The position numbers and the translations under genes were made by a program. The notes under the pieces were generated by a model that saw nothing but the letters and a program-made list of their open reading frames with translations, ran no database searches and was not told the DNA's origin. This document shows positions 39,105 to 51,217 of a stretch of DNA of 64,000 nucleotides, in pieces. The stretch's first letter is position 1, and every line of letters starts with the position of its first letter. Origin of the DNA: Pelomyxa schiedti (taxonomy: Eukaryota; Evosea; Pelobiontida; Pelomyxidae); assembly GCA_020536535.1 (NCBI GenBank), contig JAHLWZ010000844.1, forward strand, positions 16,251-80,250, in the 5' to 3' direction.

Positions 39105-40017
39105 TCAGAGTTGTTGCTTCACATTCACATTGCCAAACATTGGTCCAAGAGAAGCCAGAGACATCATCTGGGACTGAGGGGGCTGTGATTGTGGAGGCGG
39201 TGGTGCAATTGTGGGAATCACCTCCGGAGCTTCTTCTTTATCACCCCCAGGGGATGCTGCATTGGGGCACTTGTGACCACGTTTCAGTTGCAAGCACTGT
39301 GTGTATGTGAACAAATTATCGGGAATCAGTTAATAAGGGATGTTGAACTACCTTACTGCAGCGGTATAATCCTCTTGGCCGCTTTGCGGGGGGTCTCTCC
39401 ACAGGTTGCTCAGGGGAGCCTGTGGGTCTCATGCGGGGTGAGCCTGTGGCTCCCAGTCTGGGCACATTCATCATGGTAACGGGTGGGGGTGGAGCCATTT
39501 GCATTGAGGAGTTCATAAGGCCCATGGAGGGCATCATCATGCCGGTTAGACCCGGTGATTGCTGCAAAGTGGCCGGAGTGATGAACTGTTGCATGGGATA
39601 GCCGGGATACATAGGGTTCATTCCCATCATCATTGGGTTTGCTGCAGTTGCAGGAGGCGGGACTGCGGTTGTGGCCTGGGACATAGGCCGCAAGCGCTGT
39701 GGAGAAGGTATTGCAACAGGCATTGAAGTTGGCTGAGTAGCAAGAGTTGGGGTGGGATTCACAGTGGCGCCATACATAGGACCGCCGGTACCAACTCCTC
39801 CCATTTGCCTGGGATGGTGTGCCATGGGTGACATTGCCATGTGTTGTTGCTGTTGCTGTTGTTGCTGCTGATGGTACTTGGCCTGCTGATGTGCTTGTGC
39901 TTGTACCTGGGCGATGGCAGACGGAGTTGTAGATGTCAGTACAAATGGAGCTGTCATAGTAGTGGTTGCGGGAGGAGGTGGAGGAGTAGGAGAGTCAGAG
40001 TCGCTTGGGTCTTGCAG

Positions 40018-40048
<31 letters not shown>

Positions 40049-40676
40049 ATCTGCTGGGCTTGCAGCTGCATCTTTATGTGCTGTTGGTAGGCGGCTTGTT
40101 GTTGCTGGTACTGCATTTGCATGTACGCCTTGTCCGCAGGCATTGGCACTTGTTGGGCATGGGGCATCTGCCTTTGCTGTAATTGTTGCTGTTGTAATTG
40201 TTGCTGCTGAAGTTGCTGTTGGCGTTGCTGAGGTAGCATTGCCGTGGGCTGCACAGGCATCATGACTTGCTGTGGCTGCTGAATTGGTTGCCCCTGTGGC
40301 ATCATCTGCCTCATTTGCATTGCTTGCTGCTGTTGTTGTTGCTGCTGCTGCTGTTGTTGTTGTTGGGCCTGGGCCTGGGCCTGGGCCTGGGCCTGGGCTT
40401 GGGCTTGGGCTTGGGCTTGGGCCTGGACCTGGCCTTGTTGCACTGTTTGCATTTGTGACTGTGCTTGAACTTGTGCCGGCAGCATCTGTCTGGCCACCCC
40501 CTGTGGTTGAGCTAATTGCTGCTGTGGTGGTGCTTGTTGTATTATTGGCTGCTGTTGTTGTGGTGGAGGTTGTGGTTGTAACTGCTGTGGTTGGATGTGC
40601 TGAGGTTGAGCTGGTGGTTGTTGTTGTGGTGGTTGTGCAGTCTTTGGCGACGGAACTTCTTGTTGCCGTGGTGGGA

Positions 40677-40714
<38 letters not shown>

Positions 40715-41610
40715 ATTTGCTGCTGCTGGGCCTGTGGTTGCTGAGGCTGGGCAGGAGAACGAGGGGGTTGGTCCTTGGGACTGGGAACGGGGTTGGGAGT
40801 GGCAGAAGGAGAATGGGAGGGAGCGATATTGGGATTGGGGGTGGAATTGGGAGCAGGGGCGGGGGCGGGGGCGGGGGCGGGGGGCTCCGCGGCGGCTACG
40901 GCGACGGGGATGGGCACTGGAACGGGTAACTCAAGTGGGTGGGGCTGAGAAAGCAGTTGGGGCTCACTTGACTCCTGTTCTCCGCCTTGGTCATCCGGCT
41001 CATGTTCCTGCTGGTTTTCATGGTTCTCATTCTCTTGCTTGTGTTCATCCCCATTTGCGGCTGTAGTGGCATTCACATTCGCATTTGAAGTTGCATTTGC
41101 ATTTTCATTTGAATTTGCAGTTTCGTTTTCGTTTTCGCTTGCAGTTGCATTAACGTTCGCATTCACGGGTCCCTCCTGTTCACGAGCTTCTCCTTGGTCT
41201 TGGTAGTTTTCTTGGCGTTGTTGGTTTTGCTGTTGTTGTTGCTGTTGTTGTTGTTGTTGTTGTTGTTGGTGTAATTGCTGTTGGATCAGATACTGTTGCA
41301 TCTGATGTTGTCGTTGGAGTTGGGCCTGAGCCTGTTGCATCTGGTACTGTTGTTGTTGCTGTTGGCGCTGCAGTTGCATTTGCATTTGCATTTGCATTTG
41401 GTACTGGGGGTCTGCAACTTGCTCGCGGCCTTCGTCCTCCGACTCGTCGCCCTCGTCCTCCCCGCCGCTCTGCCCGCCCTCGGGGTCGCTGCCCCCACTT
41501 TCGTCGTCGTCATCCTCCTCGGTTGGGGGTGTGTTTGTGATATCAGGCTTTTGTTGCTGTTGCTGCTGCTGGTCAGCGTCGTAGCGCTGCCGTGTGTTGC
41601 TCGAAGTGGC
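39105..41610 (-). CDS. Glutamine-rich protein with a C-terminal CxxC-HxC zinc-knuckle-like motif
   Basis: Main exon 41610-39352 and last exon 39296-39105 are in phase (about 816 residues). An acidic start (EEDDDDESGG...) follows the splice acceptor; there is no in-frame Met between that acceptor and an upstream stop. The nearest solution is a one-codon first exon, ATG at 41795-41793 followed directly by GT, which would give MATSSNTRQRY. The protein is dominated by Gln runs, Gln-Ala and Met-Gln repeats, Asn/Glu repeats and Pro-rich stretches. Near the C-terminus a basic patch (PPAKRPRG) leads into YRCSKCLQLKRGHKCPN, made across the intron: a Cx2Cx6HxC motif that may bind zinc. Nuclear or transcription-linked function is inferred from composition only. 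It converges on the SDR gene (111-nt gap) and is head-to-head with the HPS5-like gene. Confidence 0.75.
40362..40440. repeat. Hexanucleotide repeat coding for Gln-Ala
   Basis: About twelve GGGCCT/GGGCTT-type units in a row on the + strand (Gln-Ala on the - strand) inside the Gln-rich gene. Units near 40386-40430 vary between CCT and CTT, which suggests slippage followed by drift. Confidence 0.85.
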
Positions 41611-42073
41611 CTGTGGTGCAACATAGGTGGGTTAGTGGGCGGTTTTACGGCATGGGTGGGCAGGGGAAAAAAGAGGGGATGGGTGGGGTGGCAAAAAATG
41701 GTATTGGGAGCGAACAGATGCGAAAAAAGCAAGCGAAAGGCACGAAAAAAACAAAATAAAATATGTAAAAAAAGGTGTCGGCACGTGCGGACCATTTTAA
41801 ACAGTTTGGTTTTTTAAAATTTTTAATTTTTTGTTTTTGTTTTTTAATTCTCCGTTGGTAATTATGTGTTCCTGATTGGAGGAAAGACAGGGGCACCCAA
41901 GGCCCCATCGTCCAAGGCACCCCCGTACCACTCCCCTGAGGTGGCTTCCCCAGTCTCAAGCCATTCTCTACCACCAATTTTCGTTTTCTCCGATCTGCTG
42001 GTTGGAACGGCGAAAATCCTCCGCTGAACTTTCGTTGTTTTGGGCCCTTGTTTCTTGTTTTCTTCATTTGGAG

Positions 42074-45000
42074 ATGACGAGCAAAGCGACGGTGGACGCG
42101 ACACCCGCTACTGCCAAGCAGCCGACTACATCTTCGTCGGCCAGTGCGGCAACCGCCGCGTCGCCGGCGGTGGTTTCGCAGGAGATCACTATGAAGCTCG
42201 AGCCCGTGGAGGGCATTGTGGCCACGTTGGGGAGAAGGACCAGATACACCGCAGTCGACGTCACCCAAAATTTAATTGTCATGGTGTGTTTAAAAGTGCC
42301 TCGTCTGGCAGATTCCCTCTTTTCCTCTCTTTTTACTTTCATTTTTTTTTTTTTTTTTTTTAACCGTTGTGTGCCAAAAGGGTGCGAATACGGGAACTAT
42401 CAGTTTCTTTTCTCGTGAGGACTCGTCTTATATTGAATCCGTTACCATTGAGGAGATCCCGGAACGAATAACTCGCATTAAATTCGCTCCGCAATCTGCT
42501 GTTCAGCCAACGCCCACGAGCTCCGTGGCTGCTTCGTCTGGAGTACCTGGCGTGACCACAGTGACACCAGGGGGGCCAAAAGTGCTGCCCCAAAGAGTCG
42601 TCGTGGCAGTTGCTTCTCAGGGCGTCATATTTTTGGTCGAGTGCATGTTCCAATCACTTAGGTGAGCGACTCACTTTGTTGTACTCGTTTGTGTGTAACT
42701 GACGTCACTTTAGGGATAAGTGCGCTCATGTGCTCACAAAAATTACTCTGCACAGAGAAGGAAAACAGCCAAAGTAAATAGATTAGTACCACGGCATTAA
42801 CCACTTACCCCTCCTAGCGCGACTGTGGACCCTGAAATTACTGCACTTGAATGGGACAAACTTGGGGAAAAGCTCTTTTCTGGGGATGACATTGGACAAG
42901 TCATCATGGTGCCTGGTCTGAACTTGTATCACTCAATCTTTCAACGGATACCAAGCTTTAGTTTACATTTCCCCAAGGTCAAAAAGTAGAACTCCCAAAG
43001 TTTTTACTGGGGCCAAAGTTATTTTCCGGGCAACAAGCCGCATTGTTCAGATTTGCATTGATTCCTCAGGCACTCTTGTGCTTGTGTCAGATTTGACAAG
43101 AACTTGCCTGGTGGAGCCTTTTGAAAAAACAGAGAGATCCAGACAAGTGAGATTTCTTTCTATGGTGCAAAGAAAGTGGAGTACTTACTGACTGGCAGAT
43201 TGGAAAATTCCTCCGTGAAGGACCTTATGGAGCCTGCTTCGATCCCTCAAATAGCACACGTGCAATACTGGCAAGGCCAAGCAGAAGGCTCTTTTCTGCT
43301 GCAGTAGAGACCTGCAGTGTTCAAAATACCTTGATTTTCAATACTGTCTCAGCGTCCCCTTTTATGCTTCCTAGTATTTCACAATAATTTGAAAAAACCT
43401 TGCCCTCATCAAGCACTAGAAAGTCCTGATTCAACTGTACCTCAATCATCATACAACTTCTCCCGCCTTATTGCCCTAAAAGACAAATATATCATTTCGT
43501 GGGGTGAGGATGGACTCACTTTCATTCGTCTATCTCCAGCTGCCCCTATTGCCTGGTATCCAGAATTTTCTGGTATGTCAAATGACAATTACCAAGACAT
43601 TTTAAGGTGAACCACCAATCCAACAGATGTTTGTGATATAGCACTCCATGAAAACACAATTTTTTTGATATATGGCTCATCCAAATCTGTGGCAAAACTA
43701 TTGATCATATGTAAAGAAACAGAACAAACGCAACTCAGTTCCTCTACCCCACCCCCAGTCACCACCCCAACCATCACAACCCCAATTGCCATCCAACCCC
43801 CACAAGTAACTCCCCTCGCACCACAGGTAACTTCCCCCACATCACAAATTACTCTACCTGCAAGACCAGCAACCCCACCATTTGTAACTACGAAATTGAC
43901 CCTTCCCCAGCCGCCAGCAGCTTCTCCAGGAGACTCCAGTATAGAACAAACACCACTCCCAAGCTCTGTGCCAAATCCAGTCCCCAGTGACATATCGGTC
44001 ACACATAATACCACACCAACCATTCCTGATGCCCCGAACCAATCTTCGAGTCCCACTCCCATTCCTCCCTCGGATCTTTCTTTCAATCCCAATCGCATGG
44101 AGACACCAAATTCTTCAGCTGGAACCTCTTTTACTCAAATGCCACCTGCCACAGATACTTCCACTCCAACAGACAAGTCCTCTGAAACCAATAATACAAT
44201 TCAAAGTCCTCTTAGTCCTCCCACTGCTACTACCCCAGATACCTCTGACACTCCCACCCAACCATCCCTTGGCACACAAACACCGAGCTCTGACCCTCAA
44301 GCCCAAATTCCCGTTCTACCAGTGCGAATCCCTGACACCCCAGTCCCAATTTCCATTCTAAATATCGATCTACCCACTCCAGTCCCTGAAGCTGTGACCC
44401 TGAGTACTGACAGCCCAACTCCAATACCCGAAACTCCAGCTACAAGTTCAGATACATCATCCCCAATTCCCACCACTGATGGTTCTGTGACTTCTACCGA
44501 TACGGTAGCTGATCCCGCAAATGAGCCAGAAACTGAAACGAGAACAGCCACACAAATTGGAATAACCACAGGGATTGGGAGTGAAACCAGCACCAATACT
44601 GACACCGACACCGACACCAACACCAACACCGACACCGACACCAACACCAACACCGACACCGACACCAACACCAACACCAACACCGACACCGACACTGACA
44701 CTCAACCAGTTTCCGCTTTTACTGACAATTCCAGCACAGGTCCCATTACCACACCCATATCCAACCAACACCACATTGACAACGACAATCTACTTCCAAT
44801 TGAAACGGATATTACACCCTCCAAAATCTTAGGTATTGTTGGTACAACAAGCAACACTTGTCACACAGATGACGAAGCTACAATTCCAACAGATACTCAG
44901 AAATTCCTTGACACTGGAGTTCCAGCTTCTTCCATCCCACCCCCAATTGAGGCATCGACGGATACCCCAAAAATAACTGCCCCTGATATTCTCACCAGCA

Positions 45001-48000
45001 CACCTTCCTTTGAGACCTCTGTAACTGGTGTTACAAGTGACCCCAACACAGACAGACCTGACACTGCCAATGACACTCAAATTAATGTGGGTAGTGCCAC
45101 AGATACAGATGCGACCTCCCCTACTCCCACCCCAATACCAATCGCCGATACCGATATGGGCACTAAAACTGAAGCACCGGCATCCACAAGCAATACCACT
45201 ATTTCCGACTCGGAGACAGCCACTTACGCACTTACTGGCACCACGGAGCACATTGAAAAGCAAGTTTCAAATGAGCATCCACCATCTCCCGTGAAAACAG
45301 AAAAATCTCTAGAACAAGGAAATACCAGTACAGAAAGCACCACGGTTACTGCTGCCGTTCCCGCTGAAGAATCAACTCCAAAGCTCCAATCAACGTTGCA
45401 CTTCAGCCTCCCCCCTGCCCACATTGAGCTACCAACTCCCCCAAGTCAGACGGTAGAATTTCCCGATGTACCGGACACCCCTACAACCAAAAAAATGCCG
45501 GCAGAAATAGATCACCAAACAACGGAGGTACTTACATATTTGCACTCGAATCCCGACATTTCCGGTCAGCATGAACCTCAACAACATGCAGACCCGGTGT
45601 CCTGGGGCACAGCAGAGTTACTAGTCACTCAAGCAGACACTGCAACCACCTTGGTGCCATCTTTACTGGGCCACACTCACCCAAGTGTTTCGACATCCAG
45701 GGAGGAAATAGTAAAGGAAAAACTGGAGGAACAACTTCAAGCACCGGGCACCCTGACGTTGATTTCCGTCACTGAAACATCTTCCTCAGATACCCAAACT
45801 CTGCCTGTGACAAATAATACAACTCCTTCAAGCAACCTAGGGGTGGAAGAAAAACTCCCTCACATTTCATCTGAAGTAGATAGAAAGGTTGTAGACATCC
45901 CCAACTCTTCACCACCCCAGGAGGAAGGTTCTAATGCGGTAGAGGTGGCAACTACCCTTACTCCACCAGATTCATCACCCCAATTAGGCAAGGGGTTGAA
46001 TGCAAAAGAGATACCTCTGGAAACTCTCCTTCCCGAGTCCCCATCTTGTCATCTGCTGGAGAAACAGCCTGAAACTCAGGCAGCGGCCACTACTGCAACA
46101 ATTTCCTCTGATCTTTCAACTCCATCCACCCAACCGTTACAAACAGAAATTTCCTTCGCAACTCCACCAAAAGACACCCCTGTGAGTGACAAGGTACTCC
46201 AACAGTACATGCCCAACATCGCTGAAGACCCAAGTTCAGCTTCCCTAGAGAGTCATTTTACGAACAACACTCCATTGCAACCAACCACAACATCACCAAA
46301 TGTACAAGATGAAACTGAATCGCCCTCCAACACTCGACTGTCACAACAAATATCAAATCCGGTACAAGATACAGCAGAAAAGGAGCTACCTGTGATCAAA
46401 CCCCAGAGTACGGACACAAACGAAAATCTTACTGATTTGAGACCCCATAAAGTAGTGGAAAACCACACTCTGGAGAATCTCCCTGCAACCCCAATCCCTG
46501 AGTCACATATAAAACTTCAAATTCGTTTCGCAGAAAATGAAAACCAGCCAACCCTGGTGCCACACCTGAGTGACCAACACAATTCAAATCACGAACAAAA
46601 AACGGAACAAATTAACACACCCCAAGATACAATTCCTCCGTCTCTGGTAGAACATGAACCACAGCCACCAGTCACAGATTCAAATCTGGACCCACAGGGA
46701 ATTTTCCCACCCAATAACCAAGGAGAGGATCAACCCGTTCAAAGTGAATTGCACTCAGGGACTCAAATGCAACCCGAGAACCCTGCCGAGCTCACTTCAC
46801 CTGAACAGCCACAGGTAGATAGGCCTGTTGTTGTCACACCAACACCGCACCTCGACAAGCTGCCACCTGAACCGAGTGGCAGTACTCTGCCCTGTACAAC
46901 AAAAGAGTTGCACGAAATACCAGTAGAGCTGAATCACGTTACTGGTGAAGATACAAGTTCATTGAACTGTAATGGCATCACCAATCATGACGAAGAGAGA
47001 CCTCTACATGTGACCCCGTCAATACAAGCGAGTGCTCATCCAACACAAGAAACAGACAAGAAAATCGTTCAAAGCAAACTGGCATTGAAAAACAAGAAGA
47101 CAAACGAAAATGAAACTGTGCGAGATGCTTCTTCATCACCGATATTGAAATCAGTGACACATCCTCCTGTAACCATTGATTTACTCCCCACTCCTCCAGT
47201 GGCTGCCGCAAAACCCTTACCAGACAATACCATCAGTCAAAAACTACCACCTGTTACTTCAACAGTTAGTGAACTTGTCATAACCACCCCTGATTGCACA
47301 TCAAGTCAGGCACCTCAGAGTCAGTCCAAAGCCAGTACCACGCCAACAACGTCACACAAGAATACCACTCAGATACCAACAATCCCGACGGTTGGAAAGC
47401 AACAAGGGGTACTCCCAAAAACATCGAGCACCACGAAGCCACACACCTCAGTGGCAGCTCCAACTAAGCCTGCACTCCCCACTCAGCCCACAAGTGCCTC
47501 TTCTGTGCAGGTGAAAACTACCTCAGCTCCACCCGCAAGCAAACAACCTGTGAAGACCCAACCAGTTGCATCCAGCAATGTCCCAACAGTGCAAAATCAA
47601 CCCAAACCAATTGTAAGCCAGCTTCCATCCTCCACAGTGAAGGAGTCACCAACAGTCACTCCTCAAAACAAGCAGCCGCCAGGTAAATCTTCTTCTACAC
47701 CACCTCGCACAGCAAATACAGTACTTTCCGGAACCATGACCAACTCCTCTGTACTCCCAGCTACCTCATCAGTTAAGCCTGCCACCACAAATGCAACCAA
47801 TCCTCCCCCAACCCCTCAGCCCATTGTTTCATCTAGCTCTCTTTCTGCACCTAAACCATCAACTCACCCAACTCAAAACACTGTTCAACCTGCTATGCCT
47901 TCCACACCTCAGCACTCACCATCACCTCTTCAGGCGTTTCCTTCACCTCCTGTGAGCAATGTGGTGCCCACTACCACCCAAGGTACAACCACCCAGGCTA

Positions 48001-51000
48001 CACAGCTGAAGATGGCGAGCACACCCATAAACGAATTTCCCTTTCCTGGTATTTCAATCCCTCCTCTTGCCACACATTAATCTTTTCCAGACAGCAGTTT
48101 AGGTAGCATTGCCCAGTGTTTCCCCTCGCTTCCTTAGTAACTTTTAAATAGACCCAGCTAAACCCAGTCTTACTGACCCACAACCCCCTAACAAGAAAAA
48201 CCCCACAAAAAGTCGCCGTACTACTCGAATAGCATTCATTGCACCACCAAGCAAGGGTCCACAACCAGCCTGTATGCGTTTATTAGACTTTGATCACTTT
48301 ATGTTGACCTCACAGTAGCGAAACCCTTGACTGCCATAATACCGCCACACCCGGAGTCTAAGCAGCAGATCACTCCCGACTCCTCTGTACACAACTCTGT
48401 CTCTCAAACTCCCACATCACCTATTGTAGAAAGAAGCACACCCACACAAGATACAGTATCACTTCCTCCAACCAAGTCACTTGATACAATGCCTGAATTG
48501 AACCCTACTGATCAACCTCTGGATCACACAATGCCAGACCAACAGTCTACTTCCCCAGTGCACACCAAACTGGTTCCAACGCCATATGACCCTTCATCGT
48601 TTTTCTCTGGGGTTGCTTCAATTCGCAAGAAAGTGTCCAATTGGAAAGCTCCGACCTCGGTTGTGGGACCAACCCCGTCAGTCCCACCTCAGACTGTGTC
48701 CCCCCCAATACCTATTTCCCCTTCCCCAGCCGTAGTCTCTCAGCCTACTCCATCCCCACCTACAACTCCTTTTGTAACCCAAGGCCCAGTTTCTCTTCCC
48801 ACACCCATCGGTTCAAGTTTAATCGGTGTGTGCCCTCCACCAGTACTCTCCACCCCGCCAAATCAATTACTCGAACTTTCATTACCAACACCGCCAGCAC
48901 CAAGTCAAATATCAACAACCCCAACACCTCCACAACCTCTCCCACCACAAGCAACGTCACAGGCAACGCATGTTATCCTCTCGAACATTGTGATGCCAGA
49001 GCTTCCAATAGACTTAACTCCCGAGAATCCTCCAGAACCACCACACAAAGAATTTATTCAGTTGACGGAGCGCGTTTCCCAAACTCTTAAAAACACTCTT
49101 GAAACACCATCTCAGAGTGTTCGTACAATGCTACAACAATGGATGTCCCAATACAATCAGAAATGTATGGACAATGCCGGTTCACCACTTCTGCCAACTC
49201 TCAGTGTGCATTTCGAAGTCATACTTACATCCTGTTTTGAAAATGAAATTGCAAGTGACTGGAACTCTGTGTCAGCTTTGGCATTCCTGAAAAATACCCA
49301 CTACACACCCTACCTGAATAGAAAGCGTGTGTTTGCAGCGTGTGAACACCGGAATTTCACTGCATGTGCTCTGGAACTTATAAAACAATCTCCACAAAGG
49401 GGTGAGGAAGAGCAATGTCTACACCTCCTTGACAAGGACGATCTGGATGGTGCCTTTGCTCAGATCTCTGAAAATGTGTTGCTATCATTGCAATTACTTC
49501 CTCGCCTTATTTCAAAAGATCGCAAGGTGAGCAACAGAAAAGTATTGGCCCCCATATTAATAATCATTGAACTAGGCGACTATTCGGTACTGTGTGAAAA
49601 AGTACCCACTCATTAAACCCTGGCATATTCAAGCAGTTTCCCCAAAGGAAATTTATCTTAAGTATTTGAATTCACTGTTCAAATTGCAGCCTCATCTCCA
49701 AGTTTGTTTTGGTTGTGTTATGCCTTGTCTCACTTTCTTCCAGTCCGAGACTAGCCTTTCGTATCACTGGTTCAAATTACTTCTGGAAGATAGCCCTCCT
49801 CCCAGGTTACTACCCTACAGGTTTTTCTCTGGTACAAACCCATTTTTAGAGGAAAGCTTTTTACAGAAGACAATATCCCGTTATGTGGTGCCCACCTTGT
49901 GGAGTGGCGTCGGCAACACAAACTTATACCGCTTTTGAATTACTTCTGCAAAACCCTCGCCCCCCAGCAACTTTCCCACCTTATCAGTACCTGCACGAAA
50001 GTTGGTTTTTGGCGTGGAGTTTACCAGGTGCAACTTGCTGCTGGAAATACACATGATGCCCTATCAACAGCCCTTTTCTGTGATAACGTGGATGGTGTAG
50101 TTCCCTTGGTATCTGGAAATTCTTCACCACAAGATTGGTCTTGTGTCCTTTCTGCTCTATACGCCTTAGAACAGAAGCCGGTACACCGCCAGCACACTCA
50201 CAACCTCACTCTCGCGGCATTGCTTCCACTCATGCTTTCTGCGCTGGGTGCCATCAAGACCATTGACCTCCTGATCGAGTTTGAAGCACACCATACTGTT
50301 CCCCAAACAACATCCCCTCTTATAAAGACTCCGCCAACAGCAGCACATACCGTCGTCCAGCTCTCCGCATCGAATTACTCCGCCATTGTCAACCACGGCT
50401 ATATCTCCGAAGTGGACCAATCCAAAATAAGACGCGAAATCCTCGAATCGCTCAACGCCTACCTTTGGGCCCGCGCCAAGTATGCCATAATCTCCCCGCA
50501 GCTCATCGCAATCCTCGAAGCCGAGAAAAGCACAGACCCCAGCAGCAGCCCCATCACCAACAACGGTACCGGCACCGCAGCATCAGCATCAACATCCGCA
50601 TCCGCTTCACCATCTCCACCATCCGCATCCAGCTCCAGCCCTACGGCAGTGGCCGTTCCCTCGTTCCTCAGGAGGAGCACATCCAGGCAGCAACAGCAGC
50701 AAATGAACCAGCGGCCGGCTTCCGTGTACAGCAGCGGCAGCACCTCGTTCCTGGAGGACATGTGCGTGAGCCACTGGGGAGTAGCCTTCTCGCCGCAGGA
50801 CAAGTGCGCCTACTGCAGCCTCCCACTCTATGAGAACCCCGAGACAAAGTACTCTGTGGACTACCACTACCAGCACCAGCACCACACGCCACTTGTGGGC
50901 CACAGCGTGGCCATGCCCCAGACCGTGGTGTTCCCATGCGGCCATGTGTTCCACCAGTTCTGCTGCGTCGGTTCGACTCCGGGCAATGTGGCTGACTTGT

Positions 51001-51041
51001 CCTGTGTATCCTGCCTGGTTTCAACAATGACCCACTTGTAA
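42074..51041 (+). CDS. HPS5-like: HPS5 homologue (BLOC-2 subunit) with a giant Thr/Pro-rich insertion
   Basis: Many exons: 42074-42283, then one from 42381 to about 42660, small exons to 43660, a long exon to about 48050, then 48.1-51.0 kb, TAA at 51039. The N-terminal WD40-like part matches human HPS5 piece by piece: [58 protein letters not shown] followed by [11 protein letters not shown], and [20 protein letters not shown]. After [14 protein letters not shown] the protein becomes Thr/Pro/Ser-rich for more than 1,500 residues. The C-terminal alpha-solenoid resumes near 49050 ([49 protein letters not shown]). It ends in a RING-like motif, CAYCSLPL then [11 protein letters not shown] and CVSC. 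HPS5 in animals works with HPS3 and HPS6 in cargo sorting to lysosome-related organelles. Some exon borders near 42.9-43.4 kb are unresolved. Confidence 0.8.
42342..42361 (+). repeat. T20 run in the first intron of the HPS5-like gene
   Basis: Twenty consecutive T just before the 3' splice region, acting as an extreme polypyrimidine tract. Likely variable in length. Confidence 0.8.
44594..44702 (+). repeat. Minisatellite coding for Asn-Thr/Asp-Thr repeats
   Basis: GACACC and AACACC units alternate about eighteen times and encode a run of Asp-Thr and Asn-Thr pairs inside the HPS5-like insertion. The 18-nt and 36-nt higher-order pattern points to slippage or unequal exchange. Confidence 0.9.
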
Positions 51042-51174
51042 CAGTGACCCTCTTTCACCTGTTGTTGTAATTGAAAAAACCCAGTGTTTGTTACCCCCTT
51101 CTCTGGCAACGTAGATAGCCCTGCTTGTTCCTTTTTTCATTTGCGTGAAGCTAACGAGCCAAAAAGTAGCACTA

Positions 51175-51180
51175 AATAAA
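51175..51180 (+). other. Possible polyadenylation signal AATAAA
   Basis: AATAAA lies 134 nt after the HPS5-like stop, within the 176-nt gap shared with the convergent PP2C gene. Whether it is used is unknown. Confidence 0.35.
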
Positions 51181-51217
51181 ACAAGTGACATACTCTATTT
51201 TATTGTTTGTTTTAAGC

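Noticed and set aside
40362-40440. CRISPR-like regular repeat
   Set aside because: Units are six bases with no spacers and lie in a coding low-complexity tract of a eukaryotic gene.
40272-41066. Leucine/valine-rich open frames on the + strand
   Set aside because: They are the complements of Gln, Ala and Pro codon runs of the Gln-rich gene, not membrane proteins.
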